NCBI GenBank assembly: GCA_947561585.1
Contig: CANNZV010000424.1
Coordinates: 202,957 to 266,956 of the forward strand
From: Caprella mutica
Taxonomy: Eukaryota; Arthropoda; Malacostraca; Amphipoda; Caprellidae
Reading direction: 5' to 3'
Length of the DNA: 64,000 nt
Under the pieces are notes generated by a model, which saw nothing but the letters and a program-made list of their open reading frames with translations, did not search any database and was not told the DNA's origin. The position numbers and the translations under genes are program-made. Shown one piece after another: positions 1 through 11,797 of the stretch. Positions within the stretch are counted from its first letter, which is position 1; every line of letters begins with the position of its first letter.

Positions 1-437
1 TTGAGCGAATCACTAATCTGATGCTCAAGAAGAAGATTGTACACTCTTTGTTTTGATTACAAATTTGAATTTTATTAACAAACCATGCGTTTTTGGCCAT
101 TATTTTAGATATTAATTGTTTCTTAAAGTATATAAACGTTATATTATAAGTTCATTCAATTTTATACCTGTACACGAATATTAAATGGATTTATTAAACC
201 TAATACCTAGTTGACAATCAAAACAAATGGTGTACATTCTTTTTCTTCAGGCTGAAAATTTCTTAAATTAGTAAGTCGGAAGTAAAATAGGTTTTGTAGA
301 GTTTTGATTATAAAAATCTTTAAAAGCATATAAGATTAAAAATATGCTACCAAATTCGATGCAGTTTGCAGCAAAATGATAATAAACATTAGCCTCGTTG
401 AATGAGGCAATAAAAAATATTTGCTTGGAGGGGACCT
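1..437. mobile_element. DNA element G, copy 1, cut by window start
   Basis: This stretch matches the reverse complement of 54181-54605 over about 430 bases with scattered changes. It ends at a terminus reading TTGGAGGGGACCT followed by TTAA (438-441). The other end of this copy lies before the window. Copy 2 at 54181-54759 has both ends, so this is a partial copy of a TTAA-flanked non-autonomous element. No coding region is seen. Confidence 0.7.
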
Positions 438-439
438 TT

Positions 440-810
440 AAGTGTTCCTTTCTTCCAACTAGGCAAGTTAAGTATCTTTTTCTTCAATCTAGGCAAGTCA
501 AGTGTCTTTTTCTTCCATCTAGGCAAGTTAAGTATCTTTTTCTTCCATCTAGAAAAGTTAAATGTCTCTTTCTTCCATCTAAGCAAGATAAGTGTCTTTT
601 TCATATATTTAGGCAAGTTAAGTGTCTTTTTCTTCCATCTAGGCAAGTTAAGTATCCTTTTCTTCCATCTAAACAAGTTAACTATCCTTTTCTTCCATCT
701 AGACAAAACAAGTGTATTTTTCTTCCATTTAGGCAAGTTAAGTGTCTTCTTCTCTCATCTAGGCAAGTTAAACTACTTTTTCCCATCAGGGCAAGTTAAG
801 TATATCTTTT
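440..810. repeat. 30-bp minisatellite, about 12 units
   Basis: The tandem unit combines AGGCAAGTTAAGTGTC with TTTTTCTTCCATCT. Units are diverged by a few substitutions each. Because 30 is a multiple of three, the array reads as open frames on both strands (repeating RWKKKTLNLP-like or SRQVKCLFLP-like peptides). These are by-products of the repeat, not genes. The array abuts the end of element G copy 1. Confidence 0.9.
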
Positions 811-1814
811 TTTTCTTAAAACCTGAAGAATCGATTCGAAAGCAAAGAACTGCAGCGCTACACTATATCTGAGAATTCAATTTACTCTCGCCAACATTCG
901 ATACAGGGATTTCGAATGCACGATCTATTCGATCCGGGGAATGTTTTAGAGGCCGAACTTTGTAGAATTGAAATTTATTGAATGCTGCCCCAGGTAGCAA
1001 AGAAATATTCGAGTCGCTATCGGACGATATTGTTATATTGATGTGATACATTTGTAAAGAAATACTCAATTCAAATATTGAAGTATATATGTTTCGAATA
1101 TTAATACAATTTAATTGGTAATGAACAAAAAAATGTGAAATTATAACGTATATACTACACATTGGAATTGGAGAAAAGATTATTCACAGGATTCTAATTT
1201 GTCAAATAACAGTTTTTTAAATTTCAATTATATTGAAATCTTTCAATTTTTTCACTCTAATAATAAAAATATCTACAAGTATTAACATCAGTGAAGTTTG
1301 ATTTTTGAAGTAAAATTGGTAAACTGTAAACTAATAATTACGGATACACTTTTCTTTGACTGTACGTAGACTCGTTAATAATTTCATTTTTCTAATTATA
1401 ACATGTTTTGAGACAATTATAAAAGTTTTAATTCTTGAAACTTTCTAGCATTATAAAGTAAAATTTATAATCAATTATAAGTTTAAAATGCATACAGAAC
1501 ATAATTCCATTTTTACTTTATTATTCTGAACAAAAATTAGAGAGTAGAGTATCGACCATTTTATACTAGATCGTCATTTTACTGGTTTTCAAAAATGATA
1601 AAGAAAAATAGCTATCAAAACCTCTATTAAAAAATCAATAGATTTATATTCATGGATAAATATATTTGTTATAACATTTAACAGTATGAAACAAGTGCTA
1701 TTTAATTACAGTTTATTTTTCACCATCAAAATTGAATCAGTTCAACTTCATTGTTCACTTTTCATCTCATTTGAATATCTATTTTTCTTCACATATAACA
1801 TTAGTCTTATTTTT
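811..1814. other. AT-rich intergenic stretch, nothing recognised
   Basis: No coding similarity, terminal inverted repeat or tandem unit stands out. A slightly GC-richer patch lies at about 840-1030, but its open frames are short and unremarkable. Confidence 0.5.
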
Positions 1815-2230
1815 ACAGTCGCAGAGATGAATGAGTAAATTGTGACAAGGAAATGACATGTAAATTGTGACATGAAAATAATATGTAAATTGTGACATGA
1901 AAATGATATGCCAATTGTGACATGAAAATGATATGTAAAATGTGACAAGAAAATGACATGTAAATTGTGACCTGAAAATGATATGTAAATTGTGACATGA
2001 AAATGACCTGTAAATTGTGACATGAAAATAATATATAAATTGGGACAAGAAAATGATATGTAAATTGTGACATGAAAATGATATGTAAATTGTGACATGA
2101 AAATGACATGTAAATTGTGACATAAAAATGATATGTAAATTGTGACATGAAAATGATATGTAAATTGTGACATGAAAATGACATGTAAATTGTGACATGA
2201 AAACGATATGAAAATTGTGACATGAAAATT
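1815..2230. repeat. 25-bp minisatellite, about 16 units
   Basis: The tandem unit reads approximately GTAAATTGTGACATG followed by AAAATGATAT. A 25-bp unit gives a 25-residue periodic peptide in three minus-strand frames (the MSQFTYHFHV-type reading), so the three overlapping 140-160 aa frames are artefacts of the array. Most units differ at one to three bases. Confidence 0.92.
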
Positions 2231-2666
2231 GAAGAAGTTTCGTATTTAATATTCTCATTTTGATTTAAATTCCACAAAAATAATATAATGAAGGGAGAAT
2301 GAATGAAGAGAAATTAAGTGATGGGAGAAAATAGATTTGTTCCAGATTTGACCCTATGCTATTTTTACTTATGGGGTTACCTTAATTCCCGTATTTATGT
2401 AACAAATCCAACGAATCTACTAGAACTTAAAAACTACTTTCGTTCTGAAATAAGCCAATTCTAGTAGGATATACAAAAGAGCGTTATGGAAATGACAAGG
2501 AAGCGATCCCTAATTTGTCAAAACAACTATAGCCGTCATTTACAAGATTATATTCAAAATCTAGTGTAATAAACATTAGAAATGTTATTCTTTCAAATGA
2601 AACAAGTTTCATCATTTAAGAGAATTATTAAACCTAGTAACCTAGTTCATAAAACTTTGCTCAGTA
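2231..2666. other. AT-rich stretch between minisatellite and MITE
   Basis: No gene is recognised. The part at 2340-2580 could be a decayed transposon remnant, but no protein motif is strong enough to name. Confidence 0.4.
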
Positions 2667-2668
2667 GC

Positions 2669-3240
2669 CTAGGACTGGTCACTGGTCAGTGCACGCCAAT
2701 CCTCACTAAAACTGTTATAAAATATTAAAAAATTGACTTTTCGATATTTTTTCTTCATGAAAACCTTTATTTGATATTTACACATCCATTGGTAAACGCT
2801 TAAGAATAATTATCTTTTTAAAATAAAATTAACAATCACAGATAAGAAACAAATATTTCTTAGGTTTTCTAACTATTTGTGCAAAAGCCATTTTCACCAC
2901 CAATGAAAATAATCCTTATAACATTCAAAGAAAGGAATAAAACCTAATGAAAATTTGACTGTGGATGGAGACGGGTTTATCAATAAGAAAAATATCTGAA
3001 AGATACATGTACCTTTAATAGTTTTTGAAATATAATAACTTAAAGTTGTGTTCGAGGTTTTTATTTGAATAAATGCTCATTATATGAGTATCTTGTCATT
3101 TATCACCTTCTTTTTTGTATAATCGTATGTATTTATGTTGAAAAGTAAAAGTCATGAAAAGACAGCTTCCAAATCGGTTTAGAAATAAAATTATTAGTAA
3201 TTCTTCATGAAGACTGGTGCGCATGGACCAGTCCCTAGGT
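2669..3240. mobile_element. TA-flanked MITE, family J, copy 1
   Basis: The ends are inverted: GCCTAGGACTGG on the left and CCAGTCCCTAGGT on the right, with TA on both sides (2667-2668 and 3241-3242). A second copy in the opposite orientation lies at 35558-36122. The two share ends and most of the internal sequence, including a stretch around AAACCGATTTGGAAGCTGTC. There is no coding capacity. A TA duplication is typical of Tc1/mariner-type MITEs, but the transposase family is an inference. Confidence 0.85.
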
Positions 3241-3535
3241 TAACAAATTAAAAGGTGTGCAGACATTTCGTCGACATACATTTCGTAGACAAGACGTTTC
3301 GTCGACAGGACTTTTCGTCGACAAGACGTTTTGTAGGAAAATTTTCATAAAAAGGATATTGATACACTCTAATGTTACAAAACATCTACTTTAACAGAAT
3401 AATGTATCAAACTATCATAATAAAAAATAGAATAATGGTAAGGAGGAAAGCTATTACATAAATTTCAATTGTTTTTCTACTTTAATACAAAACCAAAACT
3501 ATTCAAAACTAACCAATTATTTTAACACGTTGACT

Positions 3536-3740
3536 GCGATGTGTACCATTATGTATACAGAACTTTCCCAACCGGCGATGTACACATACATATATGGTAC
3601 ACGCATCAAAAATTTATAGAACTTAAAATAGATGTATATCAGTTTACATTAAAAAAATTAAGGAATGGTGTACTTTGAAAAGAAAGTAAACAACTGAAAT
3701 CAATGTAGATCATGAAAAATATGTTTACCAAATCACACAC
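3536..3740. mobile_element. piggyBac-like MITE, one end only
   Basis: TTAA at 3532-3535 is followed by CACGTTGACTGCGATGTG. The next ~150 bases match the reverse complement of the right part of the element at 22498-22797. The opposite end is missing. The TTAA plus CACGTTGACCGCG-type terminus is characteristic of many piggyBac-like MITEs. Confidence 0.7.
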
Positions 3741-4005
3741 CCCAAGAAATTTATATAAATATTTCAACTTTGGTATATGTAAAGTACCTACTAGTTTATT
3801 ATAGTAATTATATACATGTAGAAAAATTAATTAAAAAAGAAAAAAGAAATATAAGGACAATACAATTAAAAAAAATGAATAGAACACAAAACATATTCAC
3901 AAACAAGAACAATCCAAGAATGAAAATTGTCAGGTGCGTTCACGCAGAAAACACTGCAGGCTTCTGTCGCTTGCGCAGAAGCCGCTGCAGAGGTTTGTGG
4001 CGCCT

Positions 4006-4227
4006 TCAGACAACATCCAATTCCCGAATGTAAACATTATATACATTCTGCCATAACCTAGTAACAACAGTTCCGGTAAACCATTCTTTACCCCGCCCAT
4101 AATTTAAAGCAAGTACTTCACTACCATCACCAAATGAAGGCACAGAACTTTTCATTGGAATGGCAATATCAGGAACAAAGTTAGGATTAATCTTATTTTT
4201 AACCATTTTATATTTCCTACCATTCAA
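4006..4227 (-). pseudogene. Integrase C-terminal domain relic
   Basis: The reading includes GDGSEVLALNYGRGKEWF, TGTVVTRL and NVYNVYI, which match the pattern GDxVxAxxYxxxxxWxxGxVxxRxGxxxYxV at the C-terminus of many gypsy integrases. It is the last recognisable part of this element. Confidence 0.65.
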
Positions 4228-4408
4228 AGCACAGATGGTGGTAATTTGGTAACTGAATGAGGAACAATACGATAATGCAATAAACAGTTCAATAGCTGTG
4301 TCATGAGAGAGTCTTCCTTATTCTTTTTAAGAAAATCCTTCATAACCCGAACAGCTCTCTTTGCCTGTCCATTTGATGATATTGAGTACGGGGGCAGGGT
4401 AACATGAG

Positions 4409-4800
4409 TTATACCGTGTGATGACAGGAACTCTTTGTTGCCTTATCAGAGACAATAGTATCAGACAAACCATTTCTGCTAAAAACAATGCGCAAAATTT
4501 CAATTGTCTCATGAGAGCTAGAATTTTTGCAAATTTCGCATTCAATATACCATGAAAGAGCATCAACTACTATCAAAAATAACTTATATTCGAAATGAAA
4601 ATGGTCTATGTGTAATATACACCAATTCATTCCTATCATGTGTAGGCCATTGTACATTGCAGTTTTGGAGGTTTAGATAAATTTTGCTGACAGTCTACAC
4701 AATGACGAACCAAGTTAAGTACATCATTTTCTACCCCTGGGTACCAAATGAGAGACCGAACAATTGACCTTATTGCACTAACTCCAGGATTACCCCTGTG
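4409..4800 (-). pseudogene. Retrotransposon integrase relic (zinc finger and core)
   Basis: Near 4680-4790 the minus strand reads RSLIWYPGVENDVLNLV and HCVDCQQNLSKPPK, the CC half of the HHCC zinc finger. It is followed by HIDHFHFEYKLFLIVVDA, holding the first Asp of the catalytic core, and NGLSDTIVSDKAT, holding the second. The final Glu region is not readable. Several frameshifts and stops make it non-functional. Confidence 0.75.
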
Positions 4801-5136
4801 TATTAGATTAAGAACATGTGAACGTTAGGATACAGGAACATATACTTTACTACGGTACATAATAAAATCACGTAACATAATACAATCTCGTAATCTGCAC
4901 AGTTATTTTTAAATACTTTCAAAGTTGAATGTACTTTATCTGGAAGTCCTGTCTGAATGTACTCTTAAATCGCTTTCGGCCTTAGTAAATTTAGAAATAT
5001 CTTTGAAATTAATGAGAGTTTTACTGAAATTATCAACAACAAAAATTAACTCATAAGGCTAAACACTCTGCTCATCAGCAGCAAGGGACAGCGACTGAAG
5101 AAATCTCTAGTAACATTCAAACTACCTTTAATGTAG

Positions 5137-5557
5137 TCAAACTGGTAAGCGAACTGTAACAATCTCAACGCACAGCGCTTCAAACGAGCAGAGCATTGAG
5201 CCGAAATGCCTGCAGAGCCTGAAAAAAAACTTAGTCAGAGGTTTATGGTCATTTCTTATCATGAATTTAGATCCCAATAAATACTGACGGAATCTTTCGC
5301 ATCCAAATACAACGCTCAATGCTTCTCTTTCAATTTGGGAGTAATTGCGTTCTGCAGAATTTAAAGTTCGTGAAGCGAAACGGATTGGGAACTACCCACC
5401 TGGATGTTTCTGAATTATTGCAGCTCTCAAAGCCAAAGAGTACGCATCTGTTTCTAAAGCAGTAGGCAATGCAGGGTGAAATAGTCGCAAAATACGCCAC
5501 CCTTGAATGGAAAGACTTAGATTTACCCCACTCAAATTTCTGACCTTTCTTTAACAA
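5137..5557 (-). pseudogene. Retrotransposon RNase H relic
   Basis: Readable blocks include TDAYSLALRAAIIQKHPGG, PIRFASRTLNSAERNYSQIE and, in another frame, FRQYLLGSKFMIRNDHKPL. These are the usual gypsy RNase H motifs (ASxxLxxAExNYxxxExE and FxxYLxGxxFxxxTDHKPL). The last motif has N in place of the usual T before DHKPL. The enzyme degrades the RNA of the RNA:DNA hybrid during reverse transcription. Confidence 0.75.
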
Positions 5558-5775
5558 AACATGAGGGGTTCAAATAGAGTGCTTAAATTTCTTGTGAACT
5601 TACCATAATAGTTACACAATCCTATAAAACTCTGCACCTCCTTCATACTAGTAGGAGGCGGAGCATTCATGATAACCTGTACATTTTCATCACTTGGCTG
5701 TACACCATCAGCAGAAAATATATGACGTATAGAAAGAGCCCTTACGTGTAATTACTTTAAAAAGAACTGTAAAAT

Positions 5776-6109
5776 TTACTGTAAAGAATCAAGAGCTTTA
5801 TTCAAAACCCTAGTATGCCCATCTCTATTAGCAGTCATGTCGAAATTGTCATCCTGGTAAACAATAACATTATCAATACCAGACAATACTCTACTGATGT
5901 ACGATTGAAAAATTGCGGGTGGGCTTGATGTTCCGAATGTTAAATAATTGTACTGGTATAGCCCTTGGCATATGTTATAATGGTCGCATATTTTCTGCAA
6001 CTTTAACTAAAGGAAGTTGTAATAATGCATTCTTTAAATCTATCTTCGAAGGAACACGTGCATGACCAATATTACCTAAGACTTATCAACAATTGGTAAT
6101 GGATATTGT
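5776..6109 (-). pseudogene. Reverse transcriptase catalytic part
   Basis: The reading begins QYPLPIVDK, continues with KIDLKNALLQLPL in another frame, then YNYLTFGTSSPPAIFQSYI and VIVYQDD. These correspond to the PLP, first catalytic Asp and YxDD motifs of gypsy reverse transcriptase; here the latter is YQDD. Upstream sequence resumes at 9282 beyond the Mutator-like element. Multiple frameshifts are present. Confidence 0.8.
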
Positions 6110-6617
6110 GGGTCTAGGCTGATTTTCCGAAAACGAATTGGCCGAAACCAAATTTGCCCAAAACTATTTCGCCGAAACGATTTTTCCGAATACGTTTTTT
6201 CCGATTCCCAAATTGGCCGAAAACGGATTTGCCGAAGTACGGATTTGCCGAAGGACAAATTTTCGGAAAGACGAATTTGTCGAAAATGAAATTTAATGTA
6301 TTCAAAAATATCATTCTGTTGGACTTTGTTTTTCTCATCATTATATCTTTTGCATAGAAAAAACATTTCTTATATGAGTTTGACATTACTATTGCTATAT
6401 AAATTTGTATTCCGCTAATTCGGTATCATTTTGCTAAATTCATATATCTAACTGTATATATTAAATATTAATATGTATATGGCGCTGCTAAAAAAAGTGT
6501 TGATAGAAATCAATCTTTTTACCTGAAACAAATTTATTCATGCGAGTGACACTATCGTTGAATCTGGAGATATATTGAGAAAATATAAACTTATATAATA
6601 GTTATGTCATTCATAAC

Positions 6618-7817
6618 TAGAGCATGGATTTCTATGCTCTAACAAAATAACAGCATAGAAAGCTATAAAGCAAAGATGATCTATGCTTTATAGGCATTAA
6701 CCTATTTTGCATACAAAGCATATAAAATTCTATTTTAGGATATTTTTGTCTATGCTACAGCATGCAAAACTTTATTTATGAGATAATAAAATTTACGCTA
6801 CAGTTGCTCCATTTTCTATTTACAGTTTTTTTAGTGTTGTATATATAATAATACCTGAAGTTAAACTGTCTGATAACGTCATGATACGAAATTTAGTTGA
6901 TGAATTTGGGTGTTATGCAATGAAAACGGTGTTTTGAAATACAAGCCATGCAATGTGAAGTTAAGAAGCTTCAAGAAATCAAATGCTGTATCACAGTTTA
7001 AAACAACTGAACAAAGGAGTAAGAGTATGAATTTTGTAGATTTGAATGAAGATGATGCCAACATGATACCAACCGTATTGTAGCAAATAATTCTGGATTG
7101 CAACACAAGAAAAAATACGAAGCATTATCGCTGGAGTGAAAGAGGTGCAGATTGAAAGGAATATAACACAAAATGCAATATATTTCGAGTGGAAACATCA
7201 GTTGAAATAGAAAGAAGCTTTTCAAAACTTAAAATTGTTAATTGTTAAATTATTTATATTTTAAATATAGCTACTATTATTTTTATCTAGCTAGATGAAT
7301 AAATATTAAATCTCACTATTTACCATATATCGTTTTATAGAGACTATTTTTCTTGTTCTGATATTTTGTTAGATATTAATAAAATTTTATGTCTCTTAGT
7401 AGAACTGAGAATCTGAGAAATTATTGTTTATGGTTATTTGTTGTTATATTATTTAATTGTCATATATTAATAAAAATGTGATGCACAAGATGTGGTTCGA
7501 TTTCCAATTCCATTTTTGATAATTACAAAAATGTACTTCGATAATTTTCCATTTGGAACGGGAAACTTTATTCAAAATCATATATACAACATCAAAATTG
7601 ATGAAAAGTTTACGTAATTAAATCTACCATTTGACTCATACGGCATGTTTTTAATGTTTTTGAATAAAGAAAAAGTTATTTGAGGTATAACTAGTCAATT
7701 TATAACGGCATATTTAGCATAGAGTTTGGGCTATAAAGCATATTTTTAAGAGCATATTTTGCATAATTTTTAGTGCTATTTCGCCTAGATTGAAAGGGCA
7801 TAGAAATCCGTGTTCTA
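6618..7817 (+). mobile_element. hAT-type element inside copy A
   Basis: Inverted ends TAGAGCATGGATTTCTATGC and (reversed) TAGAACACGGATTTCTATGC are flanked by 8-bp duplications TTCATAAC (6610-6617) and TTCATTAC (7818-7825), with one mismatch. Copy B has the single, uninterrupted TTCATTAC at the same place, which confirms the insertion. TATGC-type motifs repeat near both ends. It keeps only a scrap of transposase. Confidence 0.85.
7189..7248 (+). pseudogene. hAT transposase C-terminal (dimerisation) relic
   Basis: The frame reads VETSVEIERSFSKLKIVNC then stop. SxExERSFSKLKxVK is the hallmark of the C-terminal dimerisation domain of hAT transposases. Upstream, the rest of the protein is not readable, so only the tail survives. 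Its position and orientation inside the hAT ends agree with the element call. Confidence 0.65.
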
Positions 7818-8005
7818 TTCATTACAAACAATTTCATATTTCTAACGCAATAAATGGAATAAGTATTAATAATGTAATGTACTATTAACAACTGAATAAA
7901 ATATATGCAGTGAACATGGAATATTCACAAAAAAGAATAAACACGCTAGAAGCACGCCATCTAAAAACAACCAAACGATCAAATGAAAGAAATGCAACAT
8001 GCTCC

Positions 8006-8884
8006 TTGTAAATGCCTCAGATTCTCTAACTACTTTTTCCAGATCAGTACAAACTATTTAGGTTGTGTGGAAGGAAATTGAGGAATTCAGAAAATTAAAT
8101 TTTAATAGTACTATAGAATAAGAAACACAAAGTATTAATTTACTTATTTAAAACTAATTAATGTTGAAACTTATCTTCAATAAAAGTCTGAAAACATGAG
8201 ATCAGAGCACCACTAGGTAGTTCCGGAACCGTGATTCAACAGCAGGTAGTGATTCAATTCAACAGTAGGTAGTAGTGATTCAATTCAACAGTATGAAGTA
8301 GTGGTTCGATTCAAAAGAAGGTAGTGGTTCGATTCAGCAGTAGGTAGTTAATTAAGGTATTTGATTTTTTTCAAATAATGTTGTGCCAAACCTTCTTAGC
8401 TCCACACTCCAGAACGAACACCAGATTCTTGAAAAATAGAAATGACCATCTTACTATACCTTTAAAACACCAGGGCTAAATTAATTCACTTAAAGAAATG
8501 AGCATCACAAGCCGACAAAACCAGAGCGAACCTAGACGTACCTCGTTTGACAAAGAATAAATAGTGACAGACAATTAAATCACTAAATTAGAGTCCGACT
8601 TCACTTTTCTATTCATTCGATTAAGAAACTTGATAAGAAAAACAATTTTTACGCCCAAGAAGTATTGAATATTAGGACACATTAAATATAATATCAGTTT
8701 GCAATTAATAAATTTAACAGTTTAAAATGAAATGAATGAAAATTAGCCTGACCTTAAAAGGGGAACTACTTTCTTATTAAAATGTATTACTACACTAAAA
8801 AAAGTCGGAACTCAAATTAGAGAAATCCGCTAACTAGCAGGAATATTTAAGGTTACAAAATTAAATGATAGGAAATCATTTACA
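8006..8884. mobile_element. Unclassified insertion inside copy A
   Basis: Comparison with copy B shows that 8006-8884 is extra sequence. It is bounded by CTCC on both sides (8002-8005 and 8885-8888), and its ends are short inverted repeats, TTGTAAATG and CATTTACA. Inside, at about 8225-8345, is a short imperfect array of GATTCAACAGTAGGTAGT. No protein motif was found, so the family is unknown. Confidence 0.6.
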
Positions 8885-9394
8885 CTCCCATAGCTGACTG
8901 ACTGATTCTGACTGAATAAAGCTTGAACATCTTTAAAATAAGAAAAGACAAAGAATCATTTAGTGGTACAGAGATTGACAATTACAATGATTAACTAAGA
9001 GATAGAATAATTAAACTATCATTTAGTGTAACTAAGGTTTATGATTTCGTTGTTTCGTTTTTTTTCTGTATTTTGTGTGTAATTTTACATTCTGTTTTAA
9101 TAAGTCATTCGATAAATTTGTCTTTCGGTTAATCTTCATTTCGCTGAATCCGTTTTTGACCAATTTCTGTTTTGGCAAATTCGTATTCGAAAATTCTGGT
9201 TCGGCGAATTAGTGTTCGGCGTATTATTTTTCAGAGAATTTGGTTTCGTCAAATTCATTTTCGGAAAAACCGCCAAATACCGGATATTGTACAGTACTTA
9301 TGCATATATTCAAAGTCATCGAATAATCTCCACAAATACGAATACTGAAGTCAGGTTTGAGTACATTTACGGTAGGGCACGCTCACTCTGAATA

Positions 9395-10600
9395 CAGGGT
9401 GCGGAGAAAGTCCCCGATCTATTTTTTTTTTTAAATTAAAGATGTTTTTTATTTATAAAATTTCTCCATTTATATCTCATTCTCTTCCTATAATCAGATA
9501 CTTTAATATTCCAGGTCTAAATTTTGATAAATTCACATTGTCTTTTGTAAAAATGAATGAACGTGAGGCTGTTATTCAGGTACAGTTCGCTGGGAAAACA
9601 AACCCAGATATTGCTAAGCTGTTAAAAGCAACGAAATCGACTGTTAGGGATGATGTTAAACGTTTCAAAGAACTGGAGACTACAGGTGATTGTCCCAGGT
9701 GTGGACGACCTCGCATTGCATGCACTTCAACAAAAATCAAAGTTATTAGGGAGTGGATATGGAGGAACCCCAAGCAAAGCAAAAGAAAGATGTCCAAGAG
9801 TATGGATATCGACGAAAAAATTTTGAGAACCATCGTCAAAGAAGACCTCAAGTTGTTCCCCTTCAAAATGATCAACGAGCAACAGCTCACGGACTTGCAG
9901 TAACAGAAGAGGCTGAAGAGATCAAAGATTCCTTTGAATGCAATGAAAGATGGCACGCAGGCTGGTGAGATCGTCTTTTCGGATGAGAAAATGTTCAGTG
10001 TGGAGGCCAAATTCAACTCCAAGAACAACAGAATTTTAGCAACAAGTGCTGACAGTATTCCTTCATCCGTAAAGACAGTTAAAGGCGATAAAGTTAACGC
10101 AAAATCGTATATCGACGATATTTGAAGCCAGGACAAGTCGAAATGACGAAGCACTTCAAGGATAGGCCATTTACCTTTCAACAGGACGGTGCGCCCTCGC
10201 ACACAGCGAACAAAACTCAGGATTGGTGTAAGTGTCACTTTCCTGCGAATTGTGGCCTCCTTCATCGCCGGACCTCAACCCTCTGGACTTTTGTGTGTGG
10301 TCCATCTTGGAGAAGGAAGCGTTCGCTACAGCTCATGATAGTAAGGAAACTCTGAAGAAGTCCCTCGAGCGACAATGGGCCAAAATTCCCCAAGAAACGT
10401 TCCGTGCCGCAGTAAAGAGCTTCATAGGTAAACTCGAGAGAGTAATCGCCGCCAATGGCCGGTGGTCATATTGATAAATAATTGGTAGAACTTTTAAATG
10501 GGTTTATTGAGATATTGTGTGATAAGTTTTGTTTTATTTCATCCATCACAACTCATGAAATTAACATTTTTATATGACCAGCTACTATCTCCGCACCCTG
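9395..10600 (+). mobile_element. mariner-type transposon inside the gypsy element
   Basis: Perfect 13-bp inverted ends, CAGGGTGCGGAGA and TCTCCGCACCCTG, are each flanked by TA (9393-9394 and 10601-10602). The length of 1206 bp is normal for a mariner. The element lies within the reverse transcriptase of the minus-strand gypsy relic and carries a broken transposase gene on the plus strand. Confidence 0.93.
9553..10474 (+). pseudogene. mariner transposase, frameshifted
   Basis: The reading starts MNEREAVIQVQFAGK, a helix-turn-helix region, followed by CPRCGRPR, the usual GRPR-type motif. After a stop at 9901 it continues in another frame with EIVFSDEKMF (first catalytic Asp), then FTFQQDGAPSHTANKTQDW (second Asp), then SPDLNPLDFCVWSILE (third Asp), ending at 10474. 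The second and third Asp are only about 28 codons apart because of a deletion; intact relatives have 34 or more. At least three frame changes make it dead. Confidence 0.88.
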
Positions 10601-10798
10601 TAGTACACTTTAGTCAAAATACCATCCGTTACTAATATATCTAGCTCCAACTGAATGCTATCTTTTAAACGAAATGGTACAGGGCGTCTCTTACAAAATA
10701 TTGGTTTTGCATCCTTATCAACATTGAGATACACTTTATATGTGACATTTAAAATAAACTCATCACTAAGAAAAAACTTATATTTCACAAAAATATTA

Positions 10799-11206
10799 CT
10801 ATTTACACAATGAATATTTTGAAATATTATCAGGTAGGTGTTTCTTAATACCTAATTTCTCACACAAGTTTCTGCCTAAAACTGAAGTTCTATCACCTCT
10901 AACAACTAAGAAAGTATAAGATACAATGACAGATTGGAATTTAACGGAGAGGCAGACTTCTCCTTCAGGATTGATCTCTGTAATACTATTGCCCTTATCT
11001 CTCACCTTGGTAGTACTTATAGGAATATTAATATGCCTTACATGACTCACATTAATGGTAGATAAATGAGAACCTGAATCGATATCAAAACCAACTGAAT
11101 ACTTTCCATGAAGTTCGCATTTAACAATCACAGGTTTAAATTCAATTAGTAGCAGAATGGAGTTCATCCTAAAAAATGATTGACATGAACATTGTACAGA
11201 CTCCAA
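10799..11206 (-). pseudogene. Retrotransposon aspartic protease relic
   Basis: The reading carries FDIDSGSHLSTINVS, where DSG is the catalytic triad of a retropepsin, and later SVLGRNLCEKLGI, matching the conserved ILGxxxL-like element near the protease C-terminus. The spacing of about 70 residues fits a single-domain retroviral-type protease, which would cleave Gag-Pol. It lies between nucleocapsid and reverse transcriptase as expected. Confidence 0.75.
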
Positions 11207-11395
11207 AGGTTAGAAGTCACGCCCACCTCCATGCGCAGTTATGTCACTGCTCAGCTTATTTGGACGTGCACACACCTTGTGTGCGCTATGAGGCAATACA
11301 GCTGCCGTTGAGAACGCTTCTTGAAAACAATGTTTTGATGGTTCAACTGGTGTTTCAGTGCTAATGTGTTTCAGGATCACAAACTGCACTGGGTC

Positions 11396-11650
11396 TTAAT
11401 CTTCATCCGGTTCCACGTAATTAGTATAGTCTTGCACTTGAGTTCTTTTAGCCCTGCACACCTTAGAAATGTGTTCCTTTTTTGAACAGTTATAACTATG
11501 GTTATAACATATCCGTTCTAAAGCGAAACATTCAGATGCAAAGTGTCTCCCCCATGTACCACAGCGAATGCACTTGTAGGAGGCCGGATCAGACTTTACA
11601 TTGCGACTAAAAGATACTTTTGAAGTAGATACTATGTTTGTCATCTTCAA
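11396..11650 (-). pseudogene. Gag nucleocapsid part, zinc knuckle
   Basis: The reading contains CIRCGTWGRHFASEC, a good CCHC zinc knuckle, and then a degenerate second one in CSKKEHISKVC. Nucleocapsid zinc knuckles bind the element RNA. This piece lies between the capsid part and the protease, in the order expected for gag-pol. It is out of frame with the capsid part. Confidence 0.75.
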
Positions 11651-11797
11651 AAAGGAATTTTCATGTGTAATTACCTAAACATCAATGGAAATTTGTTCCT
11701 AAACCTTGGCACGTTCAACACACTCAGCGAAAGACTTAGTGCCTGCATTAACATACCTCAATCCACTGATGAAAATGTTCCTGAGGAGTTTATCCCT

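Larger units (their letters stand above)
6110..9281. mobile_element. Mutator-like non-autonomous element, copy A (disrupted)
   Basis: The ends read GGGTCTAGGCTGATTTTCC and, reversed, GGTATTTGGCGGTTTTTCC. Both ends are built of iterated CCGAAAACG, TTGGCCGAA and TTTGCCGAA motifs over ~180 bp. A perfect 9-bp duplication, GGATATTGT, flanks it (6101-6109 and 9282-9290) and sits inside the gypsy reverse transcriptase. Copy B at 13765-14820 shows the undisrupted form of about 1.06 kb. Copy A has gained a hAT element (6618-7817) and a second insertion (8006-8884). No transposase is encoded. Confidence 0.85.
9291..10788 (-). pseudogene. Reverse transcriptase N-terminal part, split by mariner
   Basis: Two pieces belong together. 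10603-10788 reads KPIFCKRRPVPFRLKD and LELDILVTDGIL, the N-terminal fingers of a gypsy reverse transcriptase. 9291-9392 reads PTVNVLKP and IRICGDYSMTLN, the next conserved block (usually VxKxDGSxRxCxDYxxLN). The mariner at 9395-10600 separates them at a TA dinucleotide. Stops interrupt the reading. Confidence 0.75.

Noticed and set aside
389..799. Overlapping 115- and 133-codon frames on opposite strands (WKKK-rich and RQVKCLFLPS-rich)
   Set aside because: They coincide with a 30-bp minisatellite whose period is a multiple of three, so any frame without a stop in one unit stays open. No gene.
1748..2277. Three overlapping minus-strand frames of 140-160 codons with SQFTYHFHV repeats
   Set aside because: All are readings of the same 25-bp tandem array, one per frame. 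A true repeat protein would be open in one frame only.
6076..6386. Overlapping frames rich in FGKSVFGQFG and FRRNSFGQIW
   Set aside because: They are readings of the iterated CCGAAAACG/TTGGCCGAA motif at the end of the Mutator-like element. Similar frames occur at 14502-14862 and 25014-25196.
9576..10265. 229-codon minus-strand open frame
   Set aside because: It lies opposite the mariner transposase, whose plus-strand motifs (SDEK, QQDGAP, SPDLNP) are unmistakable. The reverse frame is a shadow.
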